Source: Metallyticus violacea (Eukaryota > Arthropoda > Insecta > Mantodea > Metallyticidae). Taken from it: a stretch of DNA of 64,000 nucleotides. Shown here piece after piece: positions 1-11,572 of the stretch. A program made the position numbers and the translations under genes. Positions within the stretch are counted from its first letter, which is position 1. Every line of letters begins with the position of its first letter. Below the pieces are notes generated by a model that was given only the letters and a program-made list of their open reading frames with translations, was not told where the DNA came from and made no database searches. Location of the stretch: positions 45,186,501 through 45,250,500 of the forward strand of contig CM060830.1 in the NCBI GenBank assembly GCA_030762175.1, written 5' to 3'.

Positions 1-531
1 GACCTTCAACCAGAGCCTGTAGCTGCACAAGAAGAATCTCTGCCTCCTGCTGAAACTCCAAGAAAAGAAACACCAAGTAAGGAAATGAAGAGGAAAAACA
101 GCAGCAGAAAACCTGTATTGAGCAAAGAATTTGTTGAAGATAGTGATTCAAATAGTGACAGTGATGAAGGAGAAAGACTTGTGATAGCTAAAGTGGATGA
201 TGATGATGCAAGTAATTCTTCTAGCCAGAGTAGTTTAAAGCTGCATGTAAGTGAGTCATCTGACACAGAAATGAAACTCCGTTTAAATGACAAGGATGAG
301 GACATTAAAGTTGTAGTTGAGGAAGAGAAGGAGGAGAAGGAAAAGGAGAACAAGAACAATACTGAAGAAATGCCTGCACCTAGTCCAGTGAAAAAAGAGG
401 AACCTCCACAAAATGTGAGTGAAGAGGAAAAACTGGAACAATCAGAATCCAAAACAGCTGAAGAAGAGGTCACAGTAAATGTAAAACCAGAAAATGAACA
501 AGAGGAAGCTGAAAAAGAAGAAAATGTAACT
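1..531 (+). CDS. ARID4: ARID4-type chromatin co-repressor subunit, coding segment 1 of 6 (5' end outside window)
   Basis: The frame is open from base 1, so the exon or its upstream part continues left of the window. It gives 177 residues of acidic, Ser/Glu/Lys-rich linker, including a DSDSNSDSDEGE run, typical of the low-complexity region between the ARID and the C terminus of ARID4 proteins. It ends in phase 0 after the codon for T (529-531), followed by the donor GTAAGC. The same frame reads past the donor only to a stop at 556, which supports splicing there. Taken alone this acidic stretch is not diagnostic; the assignment comes from the conserved C terminus in the last exon. ARID4 proteins act in the nucleus in the SIN3-HDAC co-repressor complex. 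The ATG at 85 is internal, not a start. Confidence 0.85.
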
Positions 532-722
532 GTAAGCATATATTCTAGTTTATTTTGATTTTGTAGGTTTCACTCTTTTATTTCCCATCTTTTTTCTTCC
601 TTTTTTGTTTATATTTAATTATTGTTGGTACCAATTCATAGTCATTTAATGGTTGGTTCAGCAGTATTATGCATCATTAATAACAGGAGTTATCCTATGA
701 AAAATGTTAACGTAAATGCTTA

Positions 723-2345
723 TGGCCAGTTTCACCAATAGATGTCACAAGTTAAAGTACTGTTAGACTGCTTTAATGCTCGAATTAATAAAATCCATTT
801 CATCATTGTTAACTTTACATGTTAAGCCTCCAGATAAATTCAGCTTTCCATTGCATTAAAAATTTAACAACAGATAACATTAGAAAATGTGTGCAATAAA
901 TCCATTTGTAGATGTCAAAATTTTATGCTAGGGCTATTTTTTTCAACCTCCAATGGTTTCCACCAGGTGGTTTATGAAGCCATAGGAGGCATAATTGGCT
1001 TACCCCCACCCAGCACTACTGCAGCAAAAGTCAATTCTTCAATTGAAGCTTGGCTATGAGCATGTAAAGACGTCTGACTCTTCCACCAAGTACAAGTTGT
1101 GCAGTTTTATTTGATTTCTACAGATGAAGGATCATAATGCAGTGGAATTTCACCACTGAATGAACCATGTGTTTGGTCAAAATGAGAGTCATGACATGGT
1201 TCAGGAAATTTAGAGATGGCCATGGATGTTTATGATGAAGGTGGTCAGGGACAAATCTGTGGCAGGAGATTAACTCATGCAGAGAGTGGATCAGTTGATT
1301 CAAGAGAGGGTCTGTTCATAATTTTTTTAACTCTCCAAACACTTTCCAGAAATTTAAAGGTCAATTCTATATAGCACTGTTGGAGACCACATTAGTTACC
1401 ATAACATTTGTACATGATGAACTCTCAAGATGCTGACAACCACAAGGAGCTGTTAATAGCATCAGCCTTAATATTTCTATTGCATTATAAAGATGATGAA
1501 CAATTTTTGAAGATAATTGTGACAGGTGATGAAACATGGATTCATTTTGACATTGTAAAAACCAAACAGCACAACAGTGGATGCATATAAATTCCCCAAA
1601 TTAGCCCAAAAAGTTTAAACACACGAGAAGCTGATGACTACAGTGTTTTGGGACCAGCAAGGTGTGTTGCTGTTGACTTTATGAAGCCAAGGAGCATAGT
1701 TAATGCAGATGCATAATGTGGGATATTGCAAAGACTACAAAGAGTTATACAAACAAAAAGAGGCTTATGTTATCTTCATATATTGTCTTGTTTCATGCCA
1801 ACCTTCCACATTGTGCTGAATCAACCCAAAAACTTGTTGTAAGATTCAATTGGGAAGTGCTTGATCACCTTCTCTAAAGCCCAGACCTCGCAATGAATGG
1901 CTTCCATCTTTTCCCAAAGATGAAGTTGTTGGGAGGACAACGTTTTTACTCCAATGAGGACCTTTGGACCATGTAGACGTGGCTCACAGATAGGCCACAG
2001 TGTTTTTTGCAAAGGATATTGGAAAGCTGGTGCAGCAGTACAATAAGTATCTGAATCTCTATGATGATTGTAAAGTACCTTATAGATGAACGTAATTTTT
2101 GTCAGTAAAACCATTTTTCTTTTCACTCTGGTTTTGATTTCAAATCCCATGGGGGGGGGGGTTTGTGTTTGGAAAAAGAGCAATTTTATAAAGATATAAA
2201 ACACAGAAAGTTATCATATGGTCATAGATGAAATATGGGAGAGGTTAGAATATACTAAAAGGAACATTACTGTCTGTCTCACCTATTGGTTATGTTAACC
2301 AACCAAACAATATGATTTTATGCCGCTAGTTCTTTTCATTTAATG
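723..2345. mobile_element. MITE-like repeat split by a mariner insertion
   Basis: The left part (about 723-860) begins GGCCAGTTTCA and matches the start of the repeat at 6697 over about 100 bases with changes. The right part (about 2215-2345) matches the middle of the same repeat (GATGAAATATGGGAGAGG here, AATGAAATATGAGAGAGG there). The sequence between is a decayed mariner, so the simplest reading is an old MITE copy that received a mariner. The boundaries are approximate. Confidence 0.45.
1110..2160 (+). pseudogene. Decayed mariner transposase
   Basis: Pieces in shifting frames follow mariner transposase order: a FRKFRDG-like segment near 1195-1230, the first catalytic block VTGDETWIHFD at about 1522-1554, and FHLFPKMKLLGGQRFYSNEDL-like residues near 1900-1960, where the third Asp block should be. 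Several stops and frameshifts make it dead. Terminal repeats were not found. It is not the same subfamily as the mariners at 19.8, 23, 27, 50 and 55 kb. Confidence 0.75.
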
Positions 2346-3250
2346 GTTGGGGACACTGCAGACATAACTTCTCTTACTATCCATTTTTCTGATGAGTGTG
2401 AGAGAATTGGATAATATGCATGTAAAAAATGTGTTAGAGACAACAAAATCAAAATTTGTCCTATTCACACAAGCTACTTTTGCATCATTGTTCAAATAAT
2501 CAGTGATTCTAACCTTCAAATCAGGTATATTGTTGCTAGGTGGCAAGGATCAGCATATAATAATGATTAACAATTCTCACTTCAGAGTTCAGTTTTAAAT
2601 GGGTACCATCATAGGTTAATGAGGTTATCCCTTAAGAAAATATCTTCAAATAGCTCAAAACAGGTATAATATAGTGTGCGTCTAGACAAGCTACAAATAG
2701 AATGACAGGCAAATGAAAAAGACACTTTCCTATATTAAGTCTGGAATCATAAACCAAATTCCAAATATTGTTAACAATTGTGGCAACACTGTGAAATGAA
2801 GATGATACTGCCTATCTTCATTATTTTAATATAATTCCCAACTTGATAAATACCATATTAACCGGTATGTAAGACAACCATTTTTTCTGAATTCTTGAAT
2901 CCCAAAATCTGTACTCGTCTTAAAATCACAGATTAAGGAATTCCATAACGCCCATTCAAGATCAATGTTTTTATTTTGCATAGTATTTGGCCATTTGCCT
3001 TGGAAAAGATTTTAATGAAATTGCTACTTAAGCAGCTGAAAATAAAATTACGATAGCCAATAGGAATACAGTAATATGTAACCTCAACAACTACTTTAAT
3101 TAGACTGCTTTCAAGTCATAACAAGATCAGTAAAGACAGTAGCAGTAAATTGTATAAGATCTTTGAGCATTCACCAGTGTGATCTAAAATGAATTCGAAC
3201 AATCATGGTAACATCAAAAGATGATTAAAACTTAAAATGTATGTTGGAAC

Positions 3251-4130
3251 TTGAATTTGAATGTACAAGATATAAACATTTCATTTACATACAAAATAGA
3301 AACAGATAACATGATGCCATTCTTAGATATTAAAATAATGAAATGTCAAGAAAATTTTAAATTTGGAATATACAGAAAGAATACACATGCAGATAATCAC
3401 ATCAAAGCTGACAGGTTTAACCCCACAGCGCGTAAACATGCAGTAATTAACAGTTTAACATACCGCCTAGATAACCTACAAATTAGAAAAGAAGAATATT
3501 TTAAAGAATACAAACAAATAGAAGAAACAGCAGTTAAAAATGGTTTTAAAAAAGAACTAGTACATAAACAGGTGCAGAAATTCAAGAGCCAAAAACATAT
3601 CAAAGAAACCACAATACTTTTAGCATGAAAAGATAAACTAATTTTTAAAAAGTTCACATATCATCCATGGGCTACAAAAAATTTTCAGAATATTCTTAAA
3701 GATTTTAATATCAGGTTCACACCGATTGATAGATTTAATGTTAAAAACTTACTGACAGATAATGTTAATGACAGCATTCCACAAGAGGAAAAATCAGGTA
3801 TTTACAAAATAAATTGTGAAGAATGTGAAAAAATGTACATTGGAAAAACAAAGGGAAACATAGGCACACGGTTAAAGGAACATTTCAGGAACATAAAGTA
3901 CAAGCAAAGAGAGAAATCAGCAGTAGCATATCGTTTATGGACACAAAATCACGACATAATAAATAAAGCAAAATTATAAAAATCAGTATAAGAACCTACG
4001 GAACTAGCAACCTGGGAGAAAATCTACATCTACAAGTACAAAGACAGCATAATGAACTTTGACATTGCAGGAGATGAAAACATAAACTACAAGTTTATCA
4101 CACCGCCACCACTGAAGATGGGAACTAAAT
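3251..4130 (+). pseudogene. Penelope-like element fragment (RT end plus GIY-YIG endonuclease), inside the Tigger
   Basis: Residues LPFLDI-like (MMPFLDIKI) and FGIYRKNTHADNHIK match the end of the Penelope reverse transcriptase; then a stop at 3626-3628 and continued homology: SGIYKINCEECEKMYIGKTKGN (3796-3861), the GIY-YIG nuclease start with its CxxC, then RLKEHFRNIKYKQ and WEKIYIYKYK...MNFDI. About 880 bases of coding sequence remain, with at least three stops. The 5' part of the RT is missing. Confidence 0.85.
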
Positions 4131-5076
4131 GTTCTCAAAACCATACATTTCCATACATTTATGAAAAGTAAGTGAAGCTTAAGAGTGTGTAGTTCAACTG
4201 AATCATACAATGATATCAATTAATCGAACGATGTGGTTCTACAAGGTTGCAGTTTCGAACAAGTTTTCATAGATGCTATGATGCAAACTTTAAATTAATA
4301 GTTATAAATGAAGCAGAGGCCAAAACAACAGTGCAGTAGGAAGAAAATTTGATGTCTTGAAAGGAATATCCATAAGTGTCACTAAAGGAAAGAGAAGTTA
4401 AAGAACCAAATTCATCATGCAAATCTTTTAGAGGATTTAAGAAGGGAAATTTTCATGATTTGGAGCAGCAATTTAATCAGCATATGCCAGAGAAACAAAA
4501 TGAAGGCATCGCCATCACTTGAGAGATTATAGGAATGAAGGTGCTTGAATTGAAGCAGCAATTTCTCCAAGCAAGTATGAGCTGGTTTGTGAAAATGATG
4601 AAGATAGCTGGACTTTCATTATGATGTAGAACAATGCTAGCACACTATTTTCCCCTGAAAAAAATTGATACATTTTAGCATCATGTCATAAAATTTAAAA
4701 GAACTTGACTATTTGCTTAGCAGATTGGTAATGCTGATCAGATGCCCATATATTTTGACATGTCATCTAAACTGACAATTCACATAAAGGACCAGAAAAG
4801 TGTCTGAATTAAAACCACTGGGAATGAGAAGGCAAGAATTAAGGGAATGCTGTGTGCTCTAGGCAATTGCCAAGAGCTACCTCCTTATGTGATACACTGT
4901 AAGAGAAGTTGCATACTGACCTTGTCTTCAGATGCCAGGAAAAAGAATGGATGACATGACCTGATACTAGATTGATTGAAAGTTGTTTGGGACTGAAGAC
5001 CGGGTTTATTGCTTAAACAAAAGGGAAAAGTTGGTGCTGGATTCTTTTAGGGAACACATCACTCAAGATGTAAAGG

Positions 5077-5690
5077 GCCAAATCTCAAAAGGGAGAGAAG
5101 ACATAATCAAAGACTGTTTACAGATACAAGAAAAAGTTAAAGGGAAAAGAAGTTTGGTTGATTCAACTAATGAATAGTCCAAGAGGTTGGAATAGGTGAA
5201 GTGTAGGAACAATACGTAATGCATAGACAAGGGCTATGGAATAAAGTGAAGCAAAGGATAGATGATATTGGAAGGCAAGAAATATCTTGAAATATTATAG
5301 AAAATTTAAGAAAAAATGGGGGCGGGAAAATTATATAGATATGTGTAATAAAAGGGAAAGGGAGGGATTTGCTTGGGGTAGGGCAGGTAAATTAGGGTTA
5401 AGTGGATTAAAAGTAAAAAAGGAAGAGTGTCCACTATGTGGAGAAATAGAGAATAGAAAGAAGGATTTTAATTGAATAGTTGAATGTCCACATACTAAAG
5501 AATGGAGATGGATTAAGAAATGGGACAATTTACAGGTAGCAATTGTGATACTAAAATTTTTGGAATTGGTTACAAGGAGTTTTTGAGAAAATTAGGTGAT
5601 TATATAGGGAAGGTAAGAGAGAAATAGTGACACAAGATTGATTAAAGTTAAGGAAGAAGATCAGAGATAGGGAAGGAACCAGGGAGAGTG
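5077..5690 (+). pseudogene. LINE C-terminal fragment with zinc-knuckle end, inside the Tigger
   Basis: From about 5085 the sequence stops resembling Tigger and matches the C-terminal region of the LINEs at 9.1-9.9 and 60.7-61.4 kb: GREDIIKDCL..KGKRS, DIGRQEI, YRKFKKKWGRENY, EGFAWGRAG, then CPLCGEIENRKKDFN (5430-5475) and, after a stop, FIVECPHTKEW. The C-x2-C...H...C pattern is the usual end knuckle of Jockey/I-like LINEs; I do not assign a clade. Frameshifts and stops make it dead. Confidence 0.75.
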
Positions 5691-5894
5691 GGATCAACAT
5701 ATTTCTAACCAGTGGAGTATGTAGGATCCCAGAAATGTGCGCTCTGGGAACAATAGTAAAAATGTAAATGATGACTGTGAAATAAATATTCTATTCTCAA
5801 AATTCAACTCAGACTTTGCTATAATTTCTGCTGGCATGACATGACTAATGGATGTTGTAAACAAGCTCTTCAAGAAAACCATGCTCATATTCCA

Positions 5895-6175
5895 GGGGGT
5901 TGTTGATTTGGTTTATATATGGATGCTCTTTAACATCTCATGGCGTGAAACAGCCAATAAATTTTCCTCAGAGGCCTCTTTTTTGCAGGCTTGAGAGTCT
6001 TTTGTTTGGCATTAATCGATTACATGGAATCTACAGCTTTATTTTTCTGCCAAATGAAGGAGTCTTAGGATTTTTATGCCCTAAAAATGCCATCAACTCT
6101 GGCTGGGATTGAACCCCTGATCTTGGGTGTATGAGGCAAGTATGGTTACCACTAGACCATCAGGACCGACACTTC
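5895..6175 (-). mobile_element. tRNA-derived SINE, family 1 (reverse orientation)
   Basis: Read on the minus strand from 6170: GGTCCTGATGGTCTAGTGGT, an internal A-box region, then GGGTTCAATCCCAGCC as the B box, then the same body as 34680-34960 and the copy at the right window edge, ending with the GATTTGGTTT motif at 5905-5914 on the plus strand. It lies in the gap of the Tigger transposase, after the LINE fragment. Confidence 0.75.
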
Positions 6176-6696
6176 AGTTAGGAAACTTAAGAAGCCATCA
6201 TTAGCCATCCTGAGTAATGGACCCTTACAGCTTGGAGGAGGATCTCCAATGAATCTATTGTGAATAGGTCTCAAAAGTGCTGCATATCCAATCCCATGGA
6301 TGGGTCTGAAGATCTTGTGGTAAGAAAGTCAGATAAGGAATGCAGCAGCAGCACCTGTGAAGGTAGTGCTGATGATGAAATTAGTGGTGGCATGGTATAG
6401 TGCTGGTAAATAAAGAAAATTCTTAGGAAGTTTCTTCAAAGTACGGAGTTCATTTTATATTTGGGTAAATATGGTAACTGCTTTTCAAATTTAGAACATT
6501 TTGTGCTTCTACTCTTAACATTTGTTTCACGCCTATTTATCAGTAACTGTATACAAATAAAAATATGTCAGAGTATATATTCAAAGGTCTTAAGGTCCCG
6601 ATCCTCTTTCTCAATCTGATACCAGAGATCTTGGTAATCTTAAAAGGGTATTAACTAATTTATGCTGGAAAATCTTGATGGAATGCAGGAGTCTAA

Positions 6697-7357
6697 GGGC
6701 CAGTTTCATCAACTGATGTTAAAAGTTAAGCTGTTAAACTGCTTTAATATTAAAATTAACAAAAATTCTGTTTGACCAACTATTGTTAATTTTAACATGT
6801 TAAGTTAACATAACCAACCTTGTATTAACATTTTAGTTCAAAAATGGCGGCTGTAAATCCAGCTATAGATTTTGAAATTCTATTTTTGCATATATTAAAG
6901 TCATAACAGAAAAAAGGCTGTAAGTGGTAGTGACTTTATATTTTTATGCAAAGGAGCAGTTTAAGTACAAAATGTGAAAAACAGGATTGTAAATGAAATA
7001 TGAGAGAGGGTAGAATACCTTTAAGTCTCTGCTCCTTTTAATACTCCTTGCATGAGCCTATGTTTTAATTATTTTATGCAAACAAAAATCCTTTGGCTCT
7101 GACACTGCCTTTTCAATCCATGCTGTTTGTAATACTCGGGAACCTTAACAGGTTAACTAACAATATGCTGGAAATGCTTGATGGAATGCAGGAATCTTAG
7201 TGTATTATTTAAATATTAACACAGTGTTAACCAATATGTTAGTGTATTTTTAACATCTGTTAATGAAACTGGCCCTAAGCATGCTAAAAATTTTGACATG
7301 ATGCTAACAGACATTATGCTAGTGTATGTTTAACATCTGTTATTGAAACTGGCCCTT
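6697..7357. mobile_element. MITE-like repeat with GGGCCAGTTTCAT ends
   Basis: Starts GGGCCAGTTTCATC at 6697 and has two inverted ends, GAAACTGGCCC at 7266-7276 and again near 7347-7357. The doubled right end suggests a partial duplication. A 35-base stretch just left of the element (6662-6695, GCTGGAAAATCTTGATGG...) recurs inside at about 7164-7200. No coding capacity seen. Confidence 0.55.
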
Positions 7358-8994
7358 AAAGTATCAAAGAATAGTGCTAAAAGTCTTTTAACTAGTTTTT
7401 CTTTATCAGCCTTTGGGTATTTTTCAGTATTGCATGTGAAAATTAGTGCAGGTGCAGTTCTTGATATGCCTAACTGCAAGTACATTTTATTAGTTCTGAA
7501 CTTATAGTTTTGATGTTCAGAGATGTAATAATATTAAAATGAAGAAGTTTGAATGTTGTACTCAGCTATGGAAGCTAGTAAATGCAATTAACAGAAAATC
7601 TGGAAAAGAATATATTCTGCATTTTAACACCATGAGTATATATCAAAATCTACTTTGTGATGACCCTTTGAATTCTGTAAAATTCTTGTTTCTAAGAAAT
7701 ACTATTAGATGTTCTGATAAAGATTTCATTACTCACAATCACTTTTTTGTGCATTTTGTTTTATTCACCGAGATGATTAAGAAGTCATTCGATTATAAAA
7801 TAATTCCATGCAAAGCATTAGTTATTAACATGAACATGTATGTAAATGTTTTTGTTATTCAGCATACTTTTATGCCATACCATTTTAACTATAAGAATGG
7901 CAGGAACTTTTATCTGCTGTTTTATATTATATTCAATGTAGTGGGTCATCATTTTGGTTGGCCAACACTACAGAGTACTGGTGCTATTGTTAAATGGTTA
8001 AAAAATTTATTTGCAAAATGTCCGTGGTTCTTTAACCAGTAATTAAAAATGATGATTAGATCTTTGATTTTTGGGCTTTTACCAATGAATTTACAAAAAA
8101 AAGCATTCATAATTGATACTGCAATACACAATAATGGCTTTCTCTAAATTTTCAGTTGTGAAACTGCCTTTTGTCAGAACATTTTATATGTGGAAAAATA
8201 TTTTTTCATGTTCTGAAGTAATGGGTGCATGTTTAAATCTAGCACCATGCCACTGGAGAAGTACATCATCCTCCCCATTCAGCACATCACATGTGATACT
8301 CAGGATGTGAAATCCAGAATTTATTTTCAATACATGAATCTTATCCCTTAGTTTTCTTATTGCACTTTGAATTTTTGCTTCTGCTCCTTTAATTACTGAA
8401 AGGTGTATAGGTTTCATTATTTTATTTACTTATCTCTTAGCAACAATACTAGTAAACTATAATTTTTCCTTTAGGTTAGTCCCAGAATATCCATGCTGAA
8501 TCAGCACACTTCTTGTTTTTTTTAACTTTTTCCTTTGGCATTACGTAGTTTACACACAACTTTATTTTTAATTAAATAAATCACCAATAAGTACCAATAG
8601 AAAAAAGTGAACTACTACTTTGATGCATCACACTGACTCTTGCACATTTTCTCAACCAAACTCTCTGACGATGCATATCAGAAAATCCAAGGTTTCACTA
8701 GTGATACAGCTCAACAAAACCATTTTCTAAAATTTTTTTCATTTTTACTACCAAAGTATTACAAGGTCTTTGACCTAAATTCATTTCATGATAAAATATA
8801 AAATATAATTTCGTGTCTCATGATGTTCAAAACTTACTTGTTTCATTGCTGTAGGTAAAGTTCAAAGTTTAATTGAAAATATCCCAATAGACTACATACT
8901 ATACTACATTCAAATATACATAATTTATCAATCCATTGTAAAATGAGATCTAAAAATATACAAAAAATAATATAAATCTTACTTCATAGATATT

Positions 8995-9930
8995 TTCTTT
9001 CTAGAGTTGCTTGTTTATATTCTGGGTCTGGATACACACAACTCCAGGTTATTAGTTAATTGGCCACCATCATATTGCTGTGTTATCTTATCCTTGTTTA
9101 TGCTTATCTGACCTATTCTGCAGTCATGTTTCCCTCTATTTTCCTCTTAATCATTCTTATCCATTTTGCTCTTTGCCCAATAGTTCCCCACTATTTTTAT
9201 ATTTATCTCTCCTTTTACAGTTAAAATCTTTCTGATTAATATTTCTCCATCTAAATTCAACCATTTTTGTTGCCAAGCCTGTTCTGTCCATAAGTTTGTT
9301 TGCCAACAATGAAAATGGGTATGATTTCTCCACACATTGAACATTTTTCTACCTCTTTATCATATCGCAATTCTTTTAAATTAATAACTCCCGTTCTAGC
9401 CCATGCAAACCCTTCCAGACCTACCTTATCACATTGTTCTCCATATTTTTCCCTACCCCATACTATTTTTAATTCCCTATAAAGTCTCATGGAACTCTTT
9501 TCTCCCATACCAAATATTTCTTGTCTTTCAATATCTTCCAATCTTAGGTTTATTTCTTTCCAGAATCCTCTGTTATGGTATTCCCTGTTAATTCATAAGT
9601 TTCCTAAACTTATTTGTTGTAAAATTTCCTGCACTTTGAGATATCACAATCCTTTTCACTTACATTTCTCTCGGATACTTCAAACATTCTTTAATAATAT
9701 CATTCTCTTCCAATGTGATTCTGTATAAGTGTTTCATAATTCTTGTTATACTTTTTATCTAGGAATACCTACCTAATTCTAGCTGCACTACACCTTTTGG
9801 GGATACTGTCAGTAAACCTAAGATCACTTTACAAAAACTTCTATTTATTTTATCGACATCTTTCCATTCATCCCCTACACCGCATATTTCTGCCCCATAT
9901 TGCATTTTTGCTTCTACTGTGGTTGTGATA
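8995..9930 (-). pseudogene. LINE C-terminal region, decayed
   Basis: On the minus strand from 9930: VEAKMQYGAEICG, DKINRSFCKVILGL, VQLELGR, then DIERQEIFGMG, YRELKIVWGREKYGEQC, GLEGFAWARTGV and CSMCGEI. This follows the same order as the LINE at 60.7-61.4 kb (YGIEIWG, MINRLFCRIVLGL, MELGR, AWFRTG, CPM). Frameshifts near 9780 and 9560 and later stops break it. The reverse transcriptase core is not in this fragment. Confidence 0.75.
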
Positions 9931-10020
9931 TAAAATTAAAAACAGATTTAAAAATCAAAATCGGCATTTTTAGGCTCAGTAAGACCCCTTTCCAATGTCT
10001 ATCTTTGATTTAAAATGTGA

Positions 10021-10125
10021 ATATTATTAGTTTTTAACATCTCTGTAGGAAAGAAATAGGTATTTAGCCTAAAATCGAAGGTCTAATAATGATGTATGCA
10101 TTTACCCAAACCAAGGAAGTGCACA
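10021..10125 (+). repeat. Left member of a direct repeat around a Tc1-like element
   Basis: TTTTTAACATCTCTG, AAATAGGTATTTAGCC and GGTCTAATAATGATGTATGC, CCAAACCAAGGAAGT recur, in the same order and strand, at 11468-11572. Identity is roughly nine in ten over about 95 bases by eye. Confidence 0.7.
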
Positions 10126-11464
10126 GTCTTGCCATAAATATGCTCTTAAGGTTTCAGTTAAGTAGCTGCAACATTTTTCTTCTGCTGTAGATATGGTGTT
10201 CTGCCATGTATGCTAAATGCTTAGCACCAGTCAGTTTTCAAAATGTTCCTCCACTCCACTCCACTCGTAAATATATTCTCCCTAGCCATTCATCTATAGC
10301 AGTACATACCTTCATTGCTAATCACCCACTGTTGACTGAAAAGACTATCTAATATTCTCAATATTAAGATGCTTTTCTTGCATACTATGTTCATTTATAG
10401 CCCAGAGGTTCAGACTTGACTACTAGAAGACAAATTTGGATTTTAATTTAATAACAAACATTTGTTTTATGCTAAGTCTGTGTGGACCTTGTCTTGTGGA
10501 CTGGATTGAATCTTGCTGAAAGCTCCAGTGCCTGATACTAGGTTCTTCACCATAGCTTCCAGCAGAATGGTTTTGTACACTGTCAGTTTTCAATCTCTTA
10601 TGATTTTTTTTCAATGCTCATTTTAATTACAGAGGCACCATGGCAGTGAACAATGGTAATACATAAGATAAAATGATTTATATATATAAAAAAGAAAGGA
10701 AGTATTCCAGGCTTAAGTTTAGGGCAACTGCTCCAACTTCCTATTTATGAGGCCTGAGGAAAATCTGTCATGGAGGACTGTGCCTGGTGGGAATCAAATC
10801 CAACCTAGAATTACCTTCTCACAAGCTTTTCATGAAGTTGAGGCATACCCACTTATCATTTTGACATTTGCAGCTTTTATATGTTGAAATCTTTCCCTTT
10901 AATTTAAAGAATTTTCCAGTGACTGTTAGCTTTATGCTGTAGCAGTGGGTTGCATCTGAACACCCTTTGTTGCCTCAGTTCTGCAGTTGAAAATATGCAG
11001 TATTTTGATGAAAAGCACTCATTCCAAAATCTTGTCTAAGCACCCTGGACATGTTCATCTCAAGTGCCATCATTGACTCTAAACTAGATTCCACCAAACA
11101 TGGGGCGCCATTACTTTGACAACTGTGGGCCTGACTGAGCACGAACTTCCAGCTCTTCAGTGGTCATTAATAATATTGGTCTAAGTGAAGCATGGGACAG
11201 TGCAGCACACAAACATTCTACTAATTTCCAGCTATTTAAAGATTTGGAAAATCTTGCTAGATGATTTTTCAACCCTATGAAGGTTTTCACAGCAACATGG
11301 TTTCTATAATCTTCCCATTCCATGGACAAACCTTCAGTAATGTACTCTTTCTGCTGCATCTGAACTTACAATGGGGGTGATAGTGTATGGTAAAAAAAAG
11401 TAAGGTTGCCAAATCAACTACTACAGTTACCTTTAAAATTTTGTAACTGTATTTATGGCAAGAC
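10126..11464 (-). mobile_element. Tc1-like DNA transposon, decayed
   Basis: Ends are inverted: GTCTTGCCATAAATA at 10126 and TATTTATGGCAAGAC ending at 11464. The minus strand carries transposase pieces: a leading segment (11359 to 11111, 82 codons open, ending AQSGPQLSK), and near the 10.6-10.5 kb end LKTDSVQNHSAGS and HWSFQQDS, the FQQDxAP-type second Asp block of Tc1-like enzymes. Many stops lie between. The neighbouring direct repeats make the unit look like an insertion in a duplicated target or a recombination product. A relative sits at 36095-37248 and another at about 40.6-41.2 kb. Confidence 0.7.
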
Positions 11465-11467
11465 GAT

Positions 11468-11572
11468 TTTTAACTAGTTTTAGGTTACCTTTATAGGGGA
11501 AAAAATAGGTATTAGCCTAAAAAGGCCTAATAATGATGTATGCGTTCTTCCAAACCAAGGAAGTAGATGCTG
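11468..11572 (+). repeat. Right member of the direct repeat around the Tc1-like element
   Basis: Matches 10021-10125 in the same orientation, directly next to the terminal repeat of the transposon. It is far longer than the TA duplication these elements normally make, so it must have another origin. Confidence 0.7.

Larger units (their letters stand above)
2851..6476 (+). mobile_element. Tigger/pogo DNA transposon, decayed and interrupted by three younger insertions
   Basis: Left and right ends are inverted: TACCATATTAACC at 2851 and GGGTAAATATGGTA ending at 6476. Transposase pieces in order: an AVGRKFDV-like DNA-binding segment near 4330, QIGNADQMPIYFDMSS near 4720-4770 (the first Asp block of pogo/Tigger enzymes), KTTGNEKARI near 4810-4840, ELPPYVI near 4878, LILDWLKVVW near 4960, KLVLDSFREHITQDV near 5030-5070, and KCCISNPMDGSED near 6270-6310. 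The gaps are filled by a Penelope element (about 3240-4300), a LINE fragment (about 5077-5690) and a SINE (5895-6175). Stops and frameshifts show it is dead. It can be read as one element only after the inserts are taken out. Confidence 0.8.

Noticed and set aside
6..539. 177-codon frame on the minus strand
   Set aside because: It is the complement of the acidic ARID4 exon; Ser/Phe-rich composition follows from GAA/GAG codons read backwards.
2390..2430. CTGATGA near 2391
   Set aside because: No GAAA at a suitable distance and no stem II.
7539..8042. 167-codon open frame in intron 1
   Set aside because: AT-rich codons, hydrophobic aromatic composition, no motif, no splice signals that connect it to anything; chance is enough.
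8655..8690. CTGACGA followed by CAGAAAA, possible hammerhead
   Set aside because: Stem II would have only two pairs and no stem I can be drawn.
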